Shown: piece after piece, positions 24,995 to 37,204 of the stretch | Layout of the letters: every line of letters begins with the position of its first letter | Numbering within the stretch: position 1 is the first letter of the stretch | From: Loxodes magnus | Lineage: Eukaryota; Ciliophora; Karyorelictea; Loxodida; Loxodidae | Reading direction: 5' to 3' | Length of the DNA: 64,000 bases | NCBI GenBank assembly: GCA_946699065.1 | Contig: CAMPDV010000848.1 | Span: 1 to 64,000, forward strand | Translations under genes and position numbers: made by a program | The notes under the pieces: generated by a model | Databases searched by the model: none | What the model was told of the DNA's origin: nothing | The model's input: only the letters and a program-made list of their open reading frames with translations

Positions 24995-25370
24995 AATGGT
25001 GAGTCTTAGTCTCTAGCTTGAGACTCAATATCAGAAAAAGCGAGTCTTATTCTGTAGTCCGCGCCTCAGAAGCTCTCTTATTCAGTATGCCGTCAACTTG
25101 GATAGGAGCTTGGTGGAAAGCAAGGCATAGTGAGGCAAAAATAAACTAAGATTTTTAACTAGAGAAGATACTTAAGACTGATTTCTGTACTAGAATGAGA
25201 ATTTCTTAAGCATTTCAACTCCGGCCTTAGACAGAATCACAAGAATAGAGAGAAGAAATTTTCACATTTGTGAATTAAAACAAGGAGAAAAGAGTATCAA
25301 GACTATTTTATTAAAACATTAATCCGTGGATAGCCTATAATGGCAGACCCACGCTAATTAATTAATTTTT
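24995..25370 (+). mobile_element. ORF1-like (family A) fragment
   Basis: The ciliate code gives a coding-like run (SMPSTWIGAWWKARHSEAK, then ILKTDFCTRMRISQAFQLR) and, at 25315-25365, LIRGQPIMADPRQLIN, which aligns with the family A C-terminal peptide. GTGG and CCAC flank the peptide codons as in other copies. The start near 24995 (MNGESQSLA) is tentative because the frame changes soon after. Confidence 0.5.
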
Positions 25371-25889
25371 TATTTATAGCATTAAATTTCCACGAAAAAA
25401 TAATACAATGCAATTGTTGGTTAATTTTAACTAGAAATATTTAAAAACTGTTATTATAATTATCAACATTTTAAATTTTAGATTTATATATTATATTGTT
25501 TTAAATATTTTATCTTATATTTAACAAAAATAATAAATTAGCATTTTTAATGGTAAATAGAAAATTATTTATTAAAGCTTTATGAAATTTAATTTAAAGC
25601 ATAATCTTATTAATAATCTTCAAATATATACTTTTTTAAATTACTTAACTTTCTAAATAAGTACTATTATTACAAAAATTATGCAGTAGCATAAATTTTA
25701 TAAAATTAAATCCAATAGCAAATAGTTTAAATATAAGCATTTTATTTTATTAAATACAACTAATTATAAATTAGAAAGCAGATTTATGATCTTTAATAAA
25801 TTTAAAAATGAAAAATATAAATTATTTAGGCTAATATCAACAAAATTTATCATATTAAAGTAACTTTTTTTATATCTCTCATATGAATG
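25371..25889. other. A+T-rich spacer
   Basis: Nothing recognised between the ORF1 fragment and the right inverted arm. Confidence 0.5.
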
Positions 25890-27325
25890 CAGATAAGAAA
25901 TCTATTATTTAGAATTTTTTATGCTTAATGTTTTAAGTTTAAAAATTATGTAATTTTTAATTCTAATTTTATAAAATTAATTTGTATTTGATTAAAAAAA
26001 TTTAGAAAATCTCTCTTTTCTTATAGTAAATTTATTTATTTTAACATATAATTAAAAGAAAGACATGAGTAAAATTTTGAACTATTAATTATACCTCCAA
26101 TCCTTAGGAAGAACCCTAATTGGATTTAATATCTTGAAGGGAACGCATCTGGAAATTATTAAGTTTTAGTAGGGGCTTGAAATCTATGATCATAGATTAT
26201 GCATTCAATACACATGGTGGTCTCTGTTTGCAGAAAGGATCAGCAGAATATTCCCGTTATATCAGTAAAAAGGTTGTTAAGTGTATTACTCACGGCGAAA
26301 GTTAGACTGTCCTTAATCTCTAAAAAATAATAATAAATTAATTTAAATAAAATATTAAAAACTGTGAAAAATTGGTTGGATAACTTAAATTGCTTCATCT
26401 GATTAATTACTCTAATTTCTTAAAATTTTGTTTTATTATTTGTAATAGGTAAAGTTATTGCTTTTAAAAATTATTTAACTCCTTCTAATGAAATTTCATA
26501 TTTAATTTTATAAATCGCTATTTCAAATTTTGAAAAAGTGAAAAGTATAGATTAATTTTATTTTGTAGCTATTATTAGAAATTTCCTATCAAAAATATAT
26601 AAAATTTCAATTTTAGGATATCTTTTTAAATTGTTTCTTCTTTAGTATTTTTTCAGCAATTATTTTATATTTGTATAGAATTATAGATTTCAAATTGTTA
26701 TAACATATTTATCTTGATACAGTTAACTTTTTAAAAAATTAATCTTTTAGTTCTATCACATCTAGTATTGATAATTAGTAAAGTCTACATTATTTAATTT
26801 TTTAATCTTTTATGATTTGCTTTTTTTAAGACAGTGTATTAACGACTAACTAACTATCAATAATTTAATATGAATTACTACAGTAATTATTTTTATGTAA
26901 TTCTTATAAAAATTTACTAAATTTATTTTAAGTAACTTATTTAAAGTCTATTTGTATAGAAAAAAGTATATTTGTTAATCTAAATTTTATTACACAACTA
27001 TTCATTTCATTTATTTTTCTAAATTTTATTATAAGAAGTAATAAATCCTTTATATTAAAAAACATTTTTACTATTTTAATTATTATTTATTTTGCTTTAT
27101 AAACACAAAACATTTCTTCTTACCTAAAAAATATTGTAGCTAGTTTTTATTTCAAATTATTAAAATTAGAGTATTAAAATTATAGTTATTATTGTTTGAT
27201 TTTTATAATATAAAGAAGCTATTTTATAATATTGTTTATTATTAGAAAAGTTTACTATTTTCTTAAATTTATAATTTTAAAATTTCTATATTAATGCTTA
27301 AAGATATAATAATTAGTATAATAGT
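25890..27325 (-). repeat. Right arm of long inverted repeat
   Basis: Reverse-complement partner of 11303-13060. The sequence at 26095-26300 contains TAGTAGGGGCTTGAAA and ATATTCCCGTTAT, which also recur in the GC-rich repeats at 39.1 and 43.4 kb, so the arms and those repeats are one family. The arm lacks the zinc-knuckle insertion and therefore shows the older state of that site. Confidence 0.75.
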
Positions 27326-27341
27326 AAAGAAAATATTTTGC

Positions 27342-27854
27342 TCATTTAGTTTTTTAATTAATTAATGAAATTTAACCTCTCATTTTATGCTAAAAAACTG
27401 AGAGAGATCTATCTAAATTATTGTTAAAGGCAAAGTTCCTCTTAGCGTTGCCAGCTTCTTGAGTATCTTTTCCCTGTAGAATCATTTCTTAGAGTAATAT
27501 ATTTTGGTTAGTCTCTCGCATAATTCTCTTGATTTTTTTGCTTTAAAATTTTTGAACACTAAACTCTGTCTTATTAGGTGATTCGTCTACTTACAGTAAT
27601 AACATCTTTTGAGAACTCGTTTTTATCTTGGCTATTGTTCTTTAGGTTTTTTTACAATAAGGAAAGGAGAGTATTGCGATAGGTTCAACTTCCATCTTGT
27701 TCAGATGAATCTAAGGTTGAAGTTGAAGTTGGAAATTAACTGTCACTCCAGGAAACTCCACTTAGGATTCTTTCAGCTTGGTGATCTCTTCCTTGAGATA
27801 ATAAATAGTAGATATGTGATTTTTGAGGTATATATACTTTATTAAAAAGTCCTA
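27342..27854 (-). CDS. ORF of 170 codons, unknown
   Basis: Uninterrupted in the ciliate code from just after a TGA at 27857-27855 down to a TGA at 27344-27342. It reads YYLKEEITKLKESQVEFPGV, then VNFQLQLQPQIHLNKMEVEP, FPYCKKTQRTIAK, and a long basic Q/K-rich helical tail. No start ATG is obvious; the first in-frame Met is internal. G+C is clearly above the flanks. It ends just outside the right inverted arm, so it may have been cut by that element or be a neighbour of it. A 78-codon standard-code frame on the + strand is its shadow. Function unknown. Confidence 0.5.
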
Positions 27855-27857
27855 TCA

Positions 27858-29958
27858 GAAAATTACCCTAGAAGACAATAAAATGTTCTAGCTAGCCTTT
27901 ATTAATTACTGTAAAGTACTCGTCTTTTATATTACTCAACTATTTCGACACAATATTATCTTAAATATAAATAAATAAAAAATGCCAAACATATAAAGAT
28001 TCAAGATAGTCAATTTTGAATGACGATATCGAAATTCTTAGAAGTAAAAACATTTTAGAAGGAATTTTAAGCTTAAAAAGTTAAAATTAAAATAAATATT
28101 AAAAAATTAAGCTCAGTTTTTGATCCTATGTAACAAAATTTTTCTAGAATTTTTGGCTCCACATAGTTTTTTAATTGTACTTTTTGATGTTAGTTTACTC
28201 AATAATATTTCTAAAGAATTTTTGTTCTAATTTTTTTCAGATTTATGGTATAATTCTTAATAATTATAACTGATAATTTTAGGCATATTATAAAACTTTA
28301 TCTTTATTTTACAGGATTGTATAAAATTCTGGTATTATTCCTGTATTTTTCAGCTTTTAATTATTATTAAGATATCTAAGAAAGTAAATTTCAAATATTC
28401 TTTTTTAAACTGAAATCAGCAAAACTTAAATTAACTAATTTTCTATGTTTAAGTTTTTCTATTAAAAGTCAATTTTATTTTTTTAATATTTTTTTCATTA
28501 ATTATAAATAAATATTAATATAAATTTTTACATCAAAAATATAACTAAAACTTAAAAAGCATTTTCTTTATTAGTTATCTTTTATAGTCTAATACTTCTT
28601 TATATAATTAGTATACTTATCAAATATTTATAGCAACTTAAATAAAACTTATATGCTTTTTATAGTCAAAAAAATCAATTTATTATCTGTTTTCTATAAT
28701 TTTCTTATTTTTATGATGATTATAAAAAATAAAATTCAAATTTTTTAATACTCTTTTTATTTCCATTTTAATATCCATTTTATTATAAACTATTTTTTTA
28801 AATTTAATTTTCATTTATTTTAATTCAAGCAATTATAATATTTTAATATATTTCTTAAGAAAAAGTAATTTAAAAAATAAATAAATATTGAAGCATCAAT
28901 TAATACTTTTGCTAATAAAAAATGTTATACATTTTTAATGCAATTTTTATGTTACAATCTTTTATTTTCAGGACCCTTAAAATTATATTGATTTTTTTAA
29001 GTTAAATTTACATCCAATTGAAATTAACTTTTTTTTAAGCGTTTTAGTATTTTATTATTTTCGTTATTGTATTTTTCTAATCAGTTATAAGTATTAAATT
29101 TTTAATTTAATTAATGCTTATTTAATTCTTATCAATCTTTACTTCTTAGAGTTAATTAATTTACCAGCAATTTTAACTACAATTTTGATTAATTAAAAAA
29201 AGTTTATTTAAAAGAAATTCCTTCAAAAATATATTAGTTTATATAAAATTATATAACTTTTTGCTTTCAAATATCTTTTCTCATCTATTTTACTTTTCAT
29301 TTAGCTTATTATATATACATATGTTACTACAGACTAATTTGAAAATTTAGTTTATAATAATTATAACTCTTTAAATATAGAATAAACTTTTTGAAATATA
29401 GTTTAATTTTTCTATTTTTAATAATCTTAAACATATTCTTAAAGTTATATAAAAAAATTTATTTACTTAATAGCAGCTTGTAAAAACCATATTTGATATA
29501 TAATTTTTAGCTATTTTATTATTTATATACTTTATTTCATATATTTTTTCATTAGTCAGCATGAAAATTATTATATTTGAAAAACTTGTCTTATTTCTTT
29601 TTTAAATTACTCTAAAACAAATGAATCTTAGAAATAAATTATAAAGAAAATTTTAGAATCTAGAATAAAATCAGATTTTAAAAATACAAATACAAGGAAA
29701 AGATTTAGTTCTTTGTCTCTTTTTGGTTGCGTATAAAATTTAAAAATATCATTTCTAAAGTTTTAAATGAAAAGCTCTTTTCAATAGTGCTTCTAAAAAT
29801 TTTATTATTAGAAGTAAAAAATGTATTTATTAAGTGAAACTACAGTAAAAAGAGTAGCAATAATTTAAATTATTAAAGCATTATTATATATTTTAAATGT
29901 ATTCTGTTGCTTTATTCTTTTTTTATAATTATATTGTTTTTAGTAAAAATAAACTTTC
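27858..29958. other. A+T-rich spacer
   Basis: About 2.1 kb of very A+T-rich DNA with no recognised gene, repeat family or RNA. Confidence 0.55.
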
Positions 29959-30282
29959 TCTAATTTATGAGTATTAACTATAAATTATTAATATCTAAAT
30001 ACAATTATTTTAAAGTATTCTGATAGTATTTATAATTTATTAATTATTTATCATCTATTAAGTTTAGATTTATTCTTAACTAAATTATCATTATTACCAC
30101 ATTATATTGCAATTATAATCATCATATCAAATCATTAGGCTCTTATTATCGTCATTTCATTATCTTATAGAAAATACTTTATACCATTTTATAACCTAAT
30201 TTATGTTTTATAAAGAAAGATTAAAAACATAGTAACATAGTTAGTCTAGTAAAAAAGAACTTAGCTAACTTAGTTCAGCAAT

Positions 30283-30630
30283 ATGATGAAGTTAATAGTT
30301 GAAATGTGTTCGGGTAAAATGATTGCGAGGATCGAAAAGTCTGGGATAAATAAATCGTACAACTTTAATTTTAAGGTGATAATTCGAAGCGTTAAGTTAA
30401 ATTTGAATTAAGCTACAAGATTTAAGATAAGACTTGAAAACTACCAAACCTTGTATCTGTATTCTCCTAAACTAAAGGACTCCTTAGGATTTAATAATCA
30501 ACCATCCTTTTTTTTAATATTAGCTTATTAAATGTACCCAGTGCTTTACTCTTTTTAGGTTAATTAAATCTTGAAATTAGAGGTTCTTCCTATAGACTAA
30601 TATGTTGGTTAAATGTTTAAAAAATAATGA
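30283..30630 (+). CDS. ORF of 115 codons in duplicated block, unknown
   Basis: Open in the ciliate code from ATG at 30283 to TGA at 30628-30630. The product has RFKIRLENYQTLYLYSPKLK followed by DSLGFNNQPSFF, a pattern of short beta-strand-like segments with a leucine/glycine turn. I cannot place it. A relation to a large element of the Maverick/Tlr type is only a guess. The equivalent sequence in copy 2 begins near 55649 and is not identical in its first part. Upstream frames also read coding-like, so the true start may be earlier. Confidence 0.4.
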
Positions 30631-30639
30631 AAAATGGTT

Positions 30640-31915
30640 TATTTAAATAAAGTTATAAATGATTTCAGAATGTTTTATAATAATATAGCTTTAAACATAT
30701 ATATCTGTTATTTATATTTGATTAGAATATATTTTGGTAATGCTTCTATATTCTTATTATTGATTAGTTGTTTAAATAATTCTTTATTATAATATCTGCT
30801 TTTTCTGTATTTATTATATTTACTATTAGAAATAAGAAAAGTAAAATTAAAAATATTTGAGTATTTTGATTTATATATTAGCTAATCTAGCTTATATCTT
30901 ACTAATAGTTTTATCTATATATGGAAAATAAACTTTTAATTTTTAGACTATATTCTGTAGTGTCTATTTTTAATATTTCTATTTTAATTATTTTAGTTCT
31001 TATGACAATTTTGACTAAAGTTGAAAATTTATAAAATAAATGTTGTTAATTTAAATAATGTAAAAAAGCAAAAGTTTGAAGATAGAATGATGGAAAAGAA
31101 TAAGATTTTGTAATAGTTTGATATTAAATAAACTTTAAATATTTAATATTAATTTAAAATAATTTATATTATTTTATTATTAATCACGAGATCAAATGTA
31201 CATTTTTTATTAGTCTCTAATTTGCTTTATAGTCTATTATTTTGAAGTGAAAATCTTTAGTTTATTAAATATTTATGGGCTAAAATCCCTTTCGTTTAAA
31301 ATTAATTACTACTATAAATACTAATTTATTTTTATTTGTTTTGTGTCCTATTAACCTTCTTCCTATTTCGGATGCTTGAGAAATCTTTCTAAATTTTTAA
31401 TATCATCATATTGTAAAGAGTTTCAAATCTAAATTAAGATACTTAAAATATTCAAGAAACATATTTTAAAACAATTTCTGAAAAATAAATATTATACTTA
31501 ACATAATCAGTTTGCTTAGTATTACCACTTTCTTTTATTTTATCCATTTTTAATTAATCGAATTCTGATTTAATAAGAATCAATCATAATTTTATATAAT
31601 TCCTTCAAATCTATAAAATAACTTGTTCAAAAGCAGAGTTTAAAAAATAATATTATATTGATTATATAACTAAAAATAGTAATTTCTTTTACTATAGTTA
31701 AATTTATATAATATTTAATTATTTATTTCTTTTATATTAAGTTTATATTACTTTTATTAAGAATATACTTCACCCTTTCTTCTAAAGATCTCCAATTTTT
31801 ATACATTTGTATTTTAAACAATCCTATTTTTTATTTAAATTATCTTTAATAAAACAATATTTAAATATTACCATCTTATGAAAAAATACCTAATCTAATT
31901 ATCTCTTTAAGAATT
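30640..31915. other. A+T-rich spacer in duplicated block
   Basis: No gene seen. The equivalent in copy 2 is about 56006-57281. Confidence 0.5.
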
Positions 31916-31919
31916 TACT

Positions 31920-32710
31920 TAGAAACTTAAGAGGAAAAACGATTCAAGAAATGGACAAAAACCAATAGAAATATGAGGAATCAAGATCTCAACAGAAGGT
32001 ATAGGAACCTAAGAGATAGGGAAATCTTAAAATTAAATTGACCAAAAAATTCTAAAATTTACTAGACTGAATACAAAAACTAATCTAAATATGAAGAAAT
32101 AATTACAATTAAGAGTAAAAAATCAGAGAATTAGTGAACATATTGACGACTAAAATAATGAGTTATTAATACTACGTCGTCAGCTAATCTAAAATAACTT
32201 AGTTTCAGAACAGTCTCTTTATGAGCAATCACAACTGATAGTTTTCAATTAAAAAGACGTGATTATAAAAAGAGACTTAATTAAATTAATCGACTAAGTA
32301 GAAACTAGAAGGAAAAAATGATATTAATTTACAAAATAGAACAGACAAATTGGAATGAAAGTGCTTTATGAAACAAATCCAGAAAAATATACCAAAAACT
32401 GCTGATACTGCTATTTAATTAATCATGCTTTACGGCAATGCTGTTCCTGAAAATAATTTTTTTTATTAAAAGAATAATTAAGAACATGATTGATGATGAA
32501 CAAACTCTGAATAACTGAAAATAGAGTTTTTAAATAAAAAATTTAATTAAGAAATGAAGAAAATTATGAGCAGTAACCTAACTCATATAAAAAAAGGCTT
32601 TCCACTTCAAAAAAATTATAGCAGGTATCTGGTTGAAAGCCCAAAGAAAGCTAAACTTAAATTTTTAAGTATATTATAATAATATAATATTATATTATAT
32701 TATATTATCA
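31920..32710 (+). mobile_element. Family B element in direct repeat copy 1
   Basis: Matches the 23.8 kb copy along its length: a basic start, HIDDQNNELLILRRQLIQNN in the coiled coil, and a C-terminal NYSRYLVESPKKAKLKF followed by a TATAATAATATTATAT simple repeat. Frame changes and TGAs show decay. Confidence 0.6.
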
Positions 32711-34525
32711 ATTATATTAAAAATAGAAAGTAAATCTTGTTACAATCGCATAATTTTAAATTATTAAATTTGTATTTATTTTACTAAAAATTAGCTTTTA
32801 GTCTAAAATATTTCTCCAATATACAATAGTCTTTAATTTATATAATTTTAAACTTTTTAAAATTAATAGAGTAATCTATAAATGATTTTAGTAAATAGAT
32901 ATTAAAAGCAATAATGGTTATAAAGCTTAAGTTTAATAATTAAATAAATTAGTCTCTAGACTATTATTATAACTAATTTTTTATAAAGCTGCAAATATAA
33001 AAAATATTGAATAAAAGCAATTTTTATTTAAATATCTTTGTATAGAATTTATTTAAATTCTATTTTACTTAAATTTGAATATTATAATTACTTATTTATA
33101 AGTATATCTAGTATTGTAAAAATTATACTTAATTATCCGTTATAAATAAATTTTAAGTCTTATTTTTATAAATTTAAATTAAGGCTTTTCACTTATTTAA
33201 ATTAAAGATTTAAATAATTTGTTCTATTATTTATTTTGCTTTGCAATTTTATTTCCTTTAATGATGATTTTAAAGTTCTCTAATTTTTAAATAAATTTAA
33301 AAAATATAAATTGTTTATTTTTAACATACGTAACCTAATCTCCATTAACTATCTGTTTATAATTTTTAATGATGATTTTACAAATTAAAATTCCTATAAT
33401 TTAGAGATTTTGTAAATGTTTAATAATTTTAAATGTAGAATATAAATTAGTGTCTAAAATATAACTAATTTTGATTTAATTAATTTAAAATAAGTATATA
33501 ATATTTTATACTTATCTAAAATACCTAAATTATTTTCAATCTACAACAGTTTATATAATTTATTCTCATTTAATGAAATAAGATATTTGACTAAGCCAAT
33601 TCAATATTAAAAATTATTTAGATTTGGGTGTAGTTCATAAATATATCTAAACATTTACTTCAGCTTAGTGTTTTTCTTTAAATAAATCTAAATTTATGTA
33701 AATGTTTATAAATTTGAACTTTTAAAGATTTTATGACATCACTTCTTAAATATTCTATGACAGTAAAATTTAAAATTTTAGTCTCTTTAAATTTTAAACC
33801 TTATTTACTATTATAGAGAATATTAACTTACAAAAGTAAGATAATTAATAATATTTCAATATTTTTACTTTTCCTACTTTAAATAAAACAGATTAAAAAG
33901 TAAAATGGATTAAGTAATTAAATAGCGTAATAGCATAATATACAGATGAATATCACTAAAAACTTTCATATAAATCAATAAATATTTACTAGCTAAATTT
34001 TATTAGGTATTTATTTAATTATAATCCTTTTATATACATTAATGCTACTTAACTATCTATTTTTATCAAATCTATAGATTTTTTCAACTAAATTCAGTAT
34101 TAATCAAATAAGAAAATTATATGTATACTTTAAAACGAATGCTTCATTTTATTTTTATAATCACCCTATTATGGATGTTTATTACAAATTAAATAATTAT
34201 ACAAATATTAAATAATCGCTAAAATAATCCAAATGTAAACATTTTATAAAATTAGAAAGAAAATGCTTCAGAACCATCTATAATTAATCTGAATTATCAC
34301 TTACAAATATAACTATTAATATCCTACTTATAAAGTAAATAGCAATAACTAAACGCATCCAAACAAAAAGTTAATTAATTAGTTAAAATTTAATTAGAAA
34401 TATTTTAAGCTTCTTTAGAACTAATGCTTATTAGAAAAAATAAATACTTATAGTAATTCAAAATTTAGGCAGATGTTTCAAAATTGTTTAATTATATTTT
34501 ATTTATAATCTTAAATAAATTCAGG
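32711..34525. other. A+T-rich spacer in duplicated block
   Basis: No gene seen. The equivalent in copy 2 is about 58081-59895. Confidence 0.5.
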
Positions 34526-34529
34526 TAAC

Positions 34530-34975
34530 GCCATTTTCTTTTTTTCAAGAACCAATCAAATCTTATTTAAATTTAAAATTAAGCCTCAATTTAAAATAAA
34601 CAGTAAAAATAACTTTAAAATAGTCAGAAAATTCAAGTTAAATAAAGGAATGGGAATAAGAGTTCAAAAGAAGAATAAAATGTTACGTGTACAGTAAACG
34701 GCGCTGATGAAATAATGTAACTAAATAAAAGCATTTTGAGAAAAAAAGATATTTATAAAATTTTATTAAGAATATATCCAACATAAAGCGGTAGATCTAT
34801 AAAAAAAATTATATAATTCAAATTTTAATCCTTGGAAAAAGAATATCTATGATCTCTACAAGCAGAACATTAAAAGATGGGGCGATAATGAAATGCTACA
34901 CTGCCTACCTAAGCCTAGTAGGATTTTTAACCAAATAAATGGAGACAAGCTGATAGAATAGATCAGATAATTATA
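34530..34975 (+). pseudogene. Broken ORF in duplicated block, unknown
   Basis: In the ciliate code the + strand reads a Q/N-rich start (NLIQIQNQASIQNKQQK), then VTCTVNGADEIMQLNKSILR and LLRIYPTQSGRSIKKIIQF, and after a break a tail with LHCLPKPSRIFNQINGDKLI. The tail abuts the 3' end of the - strand LINE. The mixed residues and local rise in G+C support real coding ancestry. No family recognised. Confidence 0.4.
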
Positions 34976-37030
34976 TACTAACATTTTTTTTAAAATCCTT
35001 TAACTTTTTTTATTTGATATCTGTTCCAATGTCAGGAATTTTTTAAGTAGTTTTTCCTATTCTTAAATCCTTTCGAGAGCTAATCTGAGTATTTTTTCTG
35101 CTCTTTCTTTACATTTAAAAGACTAAATTTCTCTTTCATATTAATAATTCTTATTTAAATTTATTAAAAATGTCTATACTATACTATATTATTTATAGTA
35201 ATAAAAAAGTTTGAATTTTGGAACTCTTTCTCAACTTTTCTACTCTTGTATTAAATTTAATTCTAAATCATTTTTTACAGTTAATGTGTTGATTTTCACT
35301 TTTTTTAAATAGAAGTTCCTTTTCAAATTAATTTTTTTACTAAATGATTTCATTTCTTTTTCTGAGCAGTTTTTATGAAAAATCTTGATTCTAAGGTAAA
35401 TTTTCTTGAGCTACTGAATACTTATAAAGTTCTCATTTAAATATTTTTGGCTATAGGTTAAGAACTTTAATAAATTATAATTTTTAAAGTCTTTAAATTC
35501 TTCAATTAACTCTTTCAAGACCTCACATGTTGGAATATGTCTAAAAGTATCAAGGTCTCCGCAAGAACATGTTTCAAAGCTTTAAATGTTATAATACCTT
35601 TACAGTAAATCATATTAGAAGTTATAGGAAAATGTTATAAGCTTATAAATCGATACAATTTCTCTTACCATATAAGATTAGAGCAAGTGTAGATTGGGAA
35701 TTATGAGGTGTTATTGCCAATTTAATTTACATATAAGTATGCTGTAGGCATTAAGTTCATTCTTATTATTGAATCTAAATAAAATTTTTGTCTTATTTTA
35801 TTTTAAACTAATCGTAGGAATTCTTTGCTTTCTTTAACATCCAAATAATCAAATTAAAAATGCAGGGAAAGTTTCTATAATTTTTTAAAATAATTAAGAT
35901 TACTGTTTTTTGTTTTATTATAGAGAAAAGCTATATCAGACTTAGGATTTGTTTCTTTTTCTTCTAGTAATTTGAGATAAAATTTAAAGTATCTCATGGA
36001 TATATAATATTCAAATGGAAGTCAATTCAAATCTATGAAGCAAAATTCGTTAAAAGAGGATCTAGGACTCTTAAATGCATATCTTGATATTTTTCTCTGA
36101 CTAATATTTATATCTTTTTTGATTTTCTTTATTCCTTTTAGAATAGCTCATAGTATTATTTCCGATCCATATTCAACTTTCGATAATATAAAAGATTGAA
36201 AGATTTATTTAAAATTTTATAGCGAAATATTTCTATATTTTGCAAGTTATAGCAAAGTTCCATTCACACACTTTCTATACTTTCGGCAAATATCATAAAA
36301 ATGAATTTTGTAATTTATAGTTCATTAAAATTATATCCTAAATATGTAACATTTTTGACTTTTTGATAATGTTATTATTCAAAGTAATATTAAAAATCTA
36401 ATCATTCTATTTTTAATTCTTCTTAAGAAAACATATATATTCACATTTTTCTGTATTAATTGATAGTTTTACTCAACTAAACAATTTTCAAACAGCTTTT
36501 ATTAAAGAATTCATATTATCTTCATTTGAAATCAATAACAAATCTTCAGCCCATGCTTTAGTTACAAAATAACGGTTCAAAATTTTAAATATAAGTTATT
36601 TCTGATAATTTTCAAGGTATCTAATAACAATATCATAGAAAATTATAGCAAGTACTGGTCCATGTGAACTTCTTTAGAATACACCATTGTTATATTATAT
36701 ATATTAATTTTTAATATCGCCATAGTTGTTTGAAGGTGAACAACAAGGTCATCTTCATCAGAGGTTGGGGAAGTTAAGTACCCATAATCGACTTTATGTC
36801 TTCCTCTGTTTTGGTTTGACCTCGAGACATAAGATTCTTAGACCTTCGACGCTGGCTTGACTTGGCTTCGTTTATTTTTAATACTGGAACGAAAAAGAAA
36901 TAATATTGCGAGCTTCATCAGAGGTGGGAAATTTAAGTACCCATAATTGACACATGTCGTCCTCTGCTTTGGTGATGCAATGAGACATAATCCTGCCATG
37001 TCCTTGGACCTCCAGCAAGTATTAAAGATT

Positions 37031-37164
37031 ACGAGTATTCTAAAATTATATCAGTATTGAACATTTTTATCAGTACTGAATAATTATACCAGCATTGAAC
37101 AAGGTCCACCAGTATCTGATAATTTTATCAGTAATAAACATTCTTGTCAGTATGAAACATTTTT
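37031..37164 (+). repeat. Seven degenerate 19-bp tandem units
   Basis: Units begin at 37031, 37050, 37069, 37088, 37108, 37127 and 37146 and follow ATCAGTATTGAACATTTTT loosely. One unit is 20 bp. A 19-mer tandem array is also reported from Tlr terminal repeats in Tetrahymena, but here it lies inside a SINE-like unit. Confidence 0.75.
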
Positions 37165-37170
37165 TTTTAA

Positions 37171-37204
37171 AGAGCTGCGCACCAACGAGAGTGCTACGCG
37201 CTCT
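37171..37204 (+). repeat. SINE terminal hairpin
   Basis: AGAGC-GCG-CAC pairs with GTG-CGC-GCTCT around an AACGAGA-containing loop, with a bulge on each side. ATAATC and an ATTT repeat follow. In non-LTR systems such a 3' hairpin is often the RT recognition element. Confidence 0.75.

Larger units (their letters stand above)
11303..27325. mobile_element. Large inverted-repeat element, about 16 kb
   Basis: Two long arms in opposite orientation (11303-13060 and 25890-27325) enclose about 13 kb. The interior has several ciliate-code ORFs, mostly on the + strand. The size, long arms and multi-ORF interior recall the germline-limited Tlr elements of Tetrahymena, which are related to Maverick/Polinton elements. 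I could not identify an integrase, polymerase or capsid gene, so the family is unproven. The arms have diverged by roughly 10-15% by eye and the interior contains later insertions, so it is an old, broken fossil. A composite of unrelated repeats that only look paired is possible but less likely given the arm length. Confidence 0.55.

Noticed and set aside
36755-36800. 5S rRNA-derived SINE head
   Set aside because: Only a short AAGTTAAG box resembles 5S rRNA. The flanking sequence does not match.
37031-37164. CRISPR-like array
   Set aside because: Units are adjacent and degenerate with no spacers, and the context is a eukaryotic repeat.
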